DNA from: Mixophyes australis
Lineage: Eukaryota > Chordata > Amphibia > Anura > Limnodynastidae
Assembly (NCBI GenBank): GCA_036250195.1
Contig: JAVHZZ010000003.1
Location: 333,372,375 to 333,436,374, forward strand
DNA length: 64,000 nucleotides
Direction: 5' to 3'
Shown here: one piece after another, positions 59,471 through 64,000 of the stretch
Position numbering within the stretch: the stretch's first letter is position 1
Layout of the letters: each line of letters begins with the position of its first letter
The notes under the pieces: model-generated
What the model was told of the DNA's origin: nothing
Seen by the model: the letters and a program-made list of their open reading frames with translations, nothing else
Databases searched by the model: none
Program-made: the position numbers and the translations under genes

Positions 59471-60887
59471 GCCCAGCTAGAATGTAAAGGTAAAAAAGTA
59501 TTTAGTGGACTATGATCCAACCACACAAATATGATGGTCACAGACTTATAATGGAGCTCCATGGTAGCGCCAGCTAAGTACACAGTGCTCTATGTTACAT
59601 AGAAGCTTTGAGAACACTAGTTCAACCCTGTTTAAGAGCACGGACAAAGTACAAGGGTTTGCCTACACTTTTAACCACGATAATTTTTAATGTCTTGCGT
59701 ATGGGCCCCCATGACATGCAAAAAGCCATTTTATTTGCATTATCTGTACATTGTGGATAGCTGATATCGAAAGTTTTCTTTACCTATAAGGCATGCATTT
59801 TATTGGTAGCAAATATTATGAATGGAGGTGAAATGAAGAAAAATTCCCACCTACAAAGCTATTAAGTCATGGCAGCAAGATCTTTATGTTATGATCAGTC
59901 TGGAGAAGTAACTGTTCTTTATGATCAACAATCCAATCCATACACAATAGGAGAAAATTCTGTTTAGAAAGTCGGTAGAGTGCACATAAAAAGGATGAAT
60001 AAATGCCCATTTCTCTTTGCCGTCTGTCAGTAAAATGGTCTCAGTCACAGAGAGAGAGGGAGAGAAAAATAATATTTCATGGTTTGGGACAGAATAAATC
60101 AAATGCGTTTTCTTAACTCGGAGGAGATTACAGAAAACAGCTGTAGAACTGACAATACTGATGCCAAATGTAAGCCAATATTGTTCAAGTGTGACATGAT
60201 CACCTAACTGCTCAATCATGCTGTACAATTGTAAGGAAGGTGCACAGACACACAAAACGTGTCTCATGTTCCATCTACCAATCATTTACCATGACAGGTA
60301 TTATTAAATCATATTGTTGACAATGAATGTTTTAACCATCATTCTGGTCTATTGCTCTTTTTACAGAAATTGAAACTCGACAAAAAAAAATAAAAAATTG
60401 ATTACAGGATTGTGCTACACAAATTCCAGAGGATTGAACTGAAGAGCAATGTCATACTAAAATATCTTTATGATGATCATATTACTAGAAAGAGACATTA
60501 TTATTGTGTATGCTACCACATGAAGCGGTCATGAAACTTGTAATAAATACACTGCTTTATCTTATTAGATGTCTTCTGTGGTTTTCACCAAGGCCTTTAT
60601 AACAGCAGACAGAGTTGCTTATTTTTGCTATCATGATACACAACATATCTCTGATGTCTACAATTGCATCCACAGTGTAGTTCTTTAATGTATCACAAGG
60701 AACAACAGGTAAGCAGGCCTTTTAGGCAAAAGGCCTTCATGAAAAGCACATAAAGGAAGCCATAGAGGGGTAATTCAATTCCCCACTGGCTACGCTCATT
60801 TCCATGTTCTACAGTATCTGAACATCACTGAATAAAATACCTCTTGCCCCAGTTTCCAGATAGACTTAGGGGAAATGTAAAGATTTA
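59471..60887. other. unassigned
   Basis: A 133-residue minus-strand frame (59884-60285) shows no domain. No gene recognised. Confidence 0.3.
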
Positions 60888-61062
60888 GGGCTAGATTTAC
60901 TAAACTGCGGGTTTGAAGAAGTGGAGATGTTGCCTATAGCAACCAATCAGATTCTAGCTTTCATTTTGTAGAAGGCACTAAATAAACGATAGCTGGAATA
61001 TGATTGGTTACTATAGGCAACATCTCCCCTTTTTCAAACCCGCAGTTTAGTAAATATACCTC
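60888..61062. mobile_element. palindromic MITE, family P (175 bp)
   Basis: Arms 'atttactaaactgcgggttt' pair with the right-arm complement, and inner arms 'caaccaatcagattctagct' pair across a short centre. Flanked by TTA on both sides (60885-60887 and 61063-61065), as in Harbinger-type MITEs with 3-bp target duplications; three bases are weak evidence. Confidence 0.8.
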
Positions 61063-61065
61063 TTA

Positions 61066-61583
61066 GACTTTGAAGGAAAGGTATAGGCTCACTGCTCCAA
61101 ACACTCTTACTGAATTTAAGGAGACCTTAACAGCTCTTTCATGCCTTTAATGTTTCCTTAACACCTCAGTCTTTGAGGATAAGATGATTCAAATGATATA
61201 AAATATAAGTGCTACCACATTAGCAGCTATTCTCTGAACTCTCTTATGCTTAATGCAAGGTAAAAAATGTAAGTAACACCTCAACCTGTCGTTATAGCGT
61301 CTAGCACCACATTAAGAGGTCTGTTTATTAAGTAGTGATGCGCCAATAATGCCTTTTGCTATTTCAAAGAGTTAACACTCCGACCTTCGCCCCTCTACCG
61401 GAGCTTACCGCTGTCCTCATAGATGTCTTTAGTGTCAGCAGCACTATTCAATCCATTAGTCTAAAAAAAAGCTTTGCATCCTTAGATGAACCCCTTTCTT
61501 TAAGAGATTTGCTGGTTTTGTCCGGCGAAGGCTTCCCCTGTGGAAGCCTATTTAACACTGCTTAACACTAACTCCAGCGGTAC
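61066..61583. other. unassigned sequence left of the LTR
   Basis: Shares 'aagcctatttaaca' with 31330-31390, suggesting a common repeat. No gene recognised. Confidence 0.3.
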
Positions 61584-61655
61584 TGTCACTCACCGGACCG
61601 TGAGTGCCTCTTCCCTGACATTTAGGAACCGTGGCCGTCCACCATCCTGAGGGTC

Positions 61656-61667
61656 TGCGCATGCGCA
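61656..61667. promoter_or_regulatory. NRF-1-type palindrome in U3
   Basis: TGCGCATGCGCA, a perfect match to the palindromic NRF-1 consensus, about 93-104 bp upstream of the predicted RNA start. NRF-1 sites are established promoter elements in vertebrates; use by this LTR is inferred. Confidence 0.6.
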
Positions 61668-61729
61668 GCCCTTTTCTATACTTCAGTGTATACCCCTTTA
61701 ACTCAATTGGCAGATCAGGCAACACTCCC

Positions 61730-61737
61730 TATATTAA
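61730..61737 (+). promoter_or_regulatory. TATA box of the LTR promoter
   Basis: TATATTAA begins 30 bp upstream of 61760, the position independently predicted as RNA start from the primer-site complementarity. Confidence 0.75.
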
Positions 61738-61759
61738 GCACCTGTGGTCAACACCACGT

Positions 61760-61770
61760 GGCCTGATCTT
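61760..61770 (+). promoter_or_regulatory. predicted RNA 5' end (start of R) and self-primer
   Basis: GGCCTGATCTT is the exact reverse complement of AAGATCAGGCC at 63596-63606. In Tf1/sushi elements the first 11 bases of the RNA fold back onto the primer site, are cleaved, and prime minus-strand synthesis. A CACGTG box (61755-61760) overlaps the start. Confidence 0.75.
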
Positions 61771-61838
61771 GGAGTCTCATTCCCCATGAGTCTCTGAAGG
61801 TGTTCCTGTATTCCTCGTGTATTCAGCGCTGCTGATTC

Positions 61839-61914
61839 CTGTGGTTTCCAAACCACTTCTATCCCTGTGGTTTCCAAACCACTTCTATTACTGTGGTTCC
61901 CATACCACTTCTAC
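61839..61914. repeat. 26-bp tandem repeat, 3 copies, each a small hairpin
   Basis: Copies begin at 61839, 61865 and 61891. The first two contain GTGGTTTCCAAACCAC, a perfect 7-bp-arm palindrome with a 2-base loop. Confidence 0.9.
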
Positions 61915-61929
61915 CATCAACTGTATCAT

Positions 61930-62350
61930 CGTGACTGTTTGCTGATTCCTATCCGCTGCCTCCGTGCACTACAGTCTTCTAAACCACTTCAACGTTATTT
62001 TATTTCAATGTGACTGTTTGCTCATTGCTATCCGCTGCCTCCGTGCACTCCAGCTTTTACTTCACTCACCTGCTTCTCATCAAGTCTGTTTGCTGATTCC
62101 TATCCGCTGCCTCCGTGCACTACAGTATCCTGCTTGCAACTCGCCTGTGTTCATCATCGTGACTGCCAGCTGATTCCTATCCGCTGCCTCCGTGCACTAC
62201 AGTCTCCTGCTGGTAACTCGCCTGTGTTCATCATCGTGACTGCCAGCTGCTTACTATCCACTGCCTCCGTGCACTACAGTCTCCTGCTTGCAACTCGCCT
62301 GTGTGCTTCATCGTGACTGCCAGCTGATTCCTATCCGCTGCCCTGTGCAC
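61930..62350. repeat. about 77-bp tandem repeat in R/U5, about 5.5 copies
   Basis: 'gctgattcctatccgctgcc' or a close variant begins at 61941, 62020, 62092, 62169, 62246 and 62323 (spacings 79, 72, 77, 77, 77). Each unit includes 'tccgtgcactacagt'. Confidence 0.92.
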
Positions 62351-63120
62351 TGCAGACTTACCTCATCTCTGTTGTATCTTCCTCGAGACTGCCGCTTGCA
62401 TTACTATCTGCTACACTTCGTGATCAACAGCTCCTGGCCTGCGCTGCACTCCTGTGTCCCATCGCTGTTGGTTCCTGTGGTTGCTACTGGTTACCTCCGT
62501 GTGCCGCTGAGTCCTGCTGCTGTGGTCAGCGCTATCGTCCATCTCCTGCTGATCCGCTCTCCACGCCTTCACGTGTTCCACTGGTCTCTACCCTCCTGAC
62601 AGCATTGGATTTGTATTTCATCTACTACCCTCTGCTGGATCATCTCCATTCTCCTGGGTCCCTTCTGAGTCCAGTTCCACGTGTTGCTGACTCCTGTGGA
62701 TTCGTGTCCCTGTTGGTCTACTCACCTGTGCTCTGCACCTGCTAGACCGCTGCCTCACCTATCCAGGGACTTCCTATCCAGTCGGCCCCCAGCCGCTCAG
62801 GTACCGCTGCATTCCCATCTGACTGCTACTGCTGAACCACGGTATGCATACTTCTCATTGACTGTGCTGTGTATTGCATATCTTGCTGGACTGTGTTTGG
62901 TTCTCTCTGGAGTCTGCTATCCGCTGAGTCTATTGCTATCATTGACTGTGTTATCATTGTGCTGGACTACTTCAAGAGACTTTCTAGATTGCAGACCTGC
63001 TCAGTCATTTATATATATATATATATCTATATTGTGCATATTACTGTGGATCGTGTATAAGGTGCCTGTGTATATCCTGTGTTGCAGTCTTCCCTTGTGC
63101 ACCTCCTCACATATATATTC

Positions 63121-63385
63121 AGTGGTACAACTTGCTGATGTCAGACCACTGATCCCTGTTTCCGGTATCACCTGTTCCATTATCCTCTCACATAGCAGTG
63201 GTACAACTTGCTACCGCAGACCACTGACTACCCGGATACCTCCACTTGGATTCCATTCCTTCACTCAGACAGCGGTACAACTTGCTACCCGCAGACCGCT
63301 GACTCTCATCACCTCCTTGTTTCTGTTGGACATTCCTCCTCACTATAGCAGTGGTACAACTTGCTATCGCAGACCACTGACTACC
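63121..63385. repeat. about 76-bp tandem repeat in U5, 4 copies
   Basis: 'agtggtacaacttgct' begins at 63121, 63197, 63271 (as agcggtac) and 63350. Within each unit 'agtggt' or 'agcggt' pairs with the downstream 'accact' or 'accgct', so each can form a hairpin; the third unit shows compensating changes (agcggt with accgct). Confidence 0.9.
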
Positions 63386-63595
63386 TTCACGTGCCTTGTC
63401 CATACAGTTCCTTGTGTATTATTACCTCATTATTACCAGTGTTGCTAGTCATAGACTTTCCTGAGCATCTCATCGGCCATCATTTCATGTTCCGTGATCA
63501 CCCAGCTACCAGAGTACGCTATTACCATCTACATTGCTCTGGTAAGCCTACCATCTGGTGATCCCTGGGTAAAGACTCCTAGTGCCCGTGACAGT

Positions 63596-63606
63596 AAGAT
63601 CAGGCC
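63596..63606 (+). promoter_or_regulatory. primer-binding site, self-priming type
   Basis: AAGATCAGGCC starts two bases after the LTR and ends immediately before the gag start codon. It lacks the TGG that begins tRNA-primed sites and instead complements the predicted RNA 5' end over 11 bases. Confidence 0.75.
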
Positions 63607-64000
63607 ATGACAGACCCAGATGCGGAACCTACCGCCAAAGAGATGCTGCAACATCTGGTTAGCCGTGTGGAGCAACAGGATGCCCGCCAACAGCTGTTAC
63701 TTCAGTGTTATCAGTCATTAACCTCCCAAGGAACATCTGGACAGACTGTGATAGCTACTACTGAAGCTCCTGTGCTCTCCTCCGTTTCCCCATTGCCATC
63801 CCAGGTGTCTACAGCTTCCACGCTTCACCTGCCTACTCCGTCAAAGTACGATGGAGACCCCAAAACTTGTAGGGGTTTCCTTAACCAATGTTCAGTCCAT
63901 TTTGAGCTCCAACCTCAAAATTTTTCTACCCATCGTTCCAGAGTGGCCTATCTTATCTCTTTGTTTTCAGGACAAGCCCTGGCTTGGGCCTCCCCTCTGT
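63607..64000 (+). CDS. gag of a Ty3/gypsy Tf1/sushi-type retrotransposon, partial (runs off window)
   Basis: Open for 131 codons from ATG at 63607 to the window edge with no stop or frameshift. Residues 11-34 form a likely amphipathic helix or coiled coil (KEMLQHLVSRVEQQDARQQL), followed by a Ser/Thr/Pro-rich linker (about 40-78). The capsid domain then begins with PSKYDGDPKTCRGFLNQC (78-95), HFELQPQNF (98-106), RSRVAYLISLFSGQALAWAS (110-129) and PL at the edge. This is the N-terminal capsid pattern of the sushi-type gag from which the mammalian genes PEG10 and RTL1 derive. The start codon abuts the primer site, and no better ATG lies upstream in frame. The zinc knuckle and pol would lie outside. 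The intact frame suggests a fairly young copy. Confidence 0.85.
   Translation, partial: MTDPDAEPTAKEMLQHLVSRVEQQDARQQLLLQCYQSLTSQGTSGQTVIATTEAPVLSSVSPLPSQVSTASTLHLPTPSKYDGDPKTCRGFLNQCSVHFELQPQNFSTHRSRVAYLISLFSGQALAWASPL

Larger units (their letters stand above)
61584..63593 (+). mobile_element. 5' LTR of a Ty3/gypsy (Tf1/sushi-type) retrotransposon (2.0 kb)
   Basis: Starts TGTCACTCACCGG and ends ...CCCGTGACA, giving the inverted hexamers TGTCAC/GTGACA. U3 is short (61584-61759) with an NRF-1-type site and a TATA box. The predicted RNA start at 61760 is fixed by complementarity to the primer site at 63596-63606. R plus U5 is therefore about 1.83 kb, C/T-rich, and built largely of tandem repeats. 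A gag frame follows directly. The 3' LTR and pol lie beyond the window. Open frames inside the LTR are not considered genes. Confidence 0.85.

Noticed and set aside
62681..63448. 255-codon open frame inside the LTR
   Set aside because: It lies in the C/T-rich, tandem-repeat U5, uses the 76-bp array (repeated 'SSGTTCYRRPLT'-type words) and a (TA)n run, and has no domain. Stop-poor composition explains it.

Overview
The window looks like nuclear DNA of an anuran amphibian (frog or toad). The evidence is its repeat content: a tRNA-derived SINE with a 'ggcagcacggtggct' head, hAT miniature elements (MITEs) with CAGGG-type ends, palindromic MITEs, a DIRS-type tyrosine-recombinase retrotransposon, L1/Tx1-, CR1- and L2-type LINE relics, a Tc1 relic, and many (TA)n/(CA)n microsatellites. 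I recognise no host gene or host exon, so the window is either intergenic or inside a very large intron. All identifications rest on reading the sequence; no database search was run.

Layout. 1-9.4 kb: mostly unassigned DNA, one copy of a ~410-bp dispersed repeat (2.2-2.7 kb), a decayed element with an SGNH-hydrolase-like reading frame (3.9-5.1 kb), and a palindromic hAT-type MITE with an exact 8-bp target duplication (9.0 kb). 11.6-15.3 kb: a nested block. A non-autonomous hAT element (11629-13990) carries a MITE, an 18S rRNA fragment fused to the 3' end of an L1/Tx1-type LINE, and a ~115-bp tandem repeat. It is followed by a small MITE and by a 630-bp hAT relic that keeps only the C-terminal domain of its transposase. 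16-24.5 kb: palindromic MITEs, a SINE, an L2-like LINE, a large microsatellite and a Tc1 relic. 29-35.2 kb: an L1/Tx1-type LINE 3' end, an old LTR, a SINE, a CR1-like LINE split by a palindromic insert, and a 1.1-kb hAT-type element containing a second dispersed-repeat copy and a ~200-bp palindrome centred on a TGACGTCA box. 36.7-42.3 kb: further hAT-type elements, a 1.26-kb degenerate ~30-bp minisatellite, a second old LTR and a clean 19-bp minisatellite. 45.7-51.3 kb: a minus-strand DIRS relic (broken by a CR1 fragment and a MITE) next to a minus-strand ZBED-type hAT relic (broken by a SINE). 53.5-61 kb: a SINE broken by a MITE, long palindromes, the third dispersed-repeat copy and more MITEs.

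The most informative feature is at the right edge: a 2.0-kb LTR (61584-63593) followed by an open gag frame that runs off the window. Eleven bases next to the LTR are exactly complementary to 11 bases inside it, and those 11 bases begin 30 bp downstream of the start of a TATA box. This is the arrangement expected for Tf1/sushi-type self-primed Ty3/gypsy elements. I found no undescribed cellular system such as a defence or biosynthetic cluster. The points of interest are transposon biology: the self-primed LTR element, the rRNA-LINE chimera, the retained hAT C-terminal frame, and repeated consensus splice donors inside MITEs.
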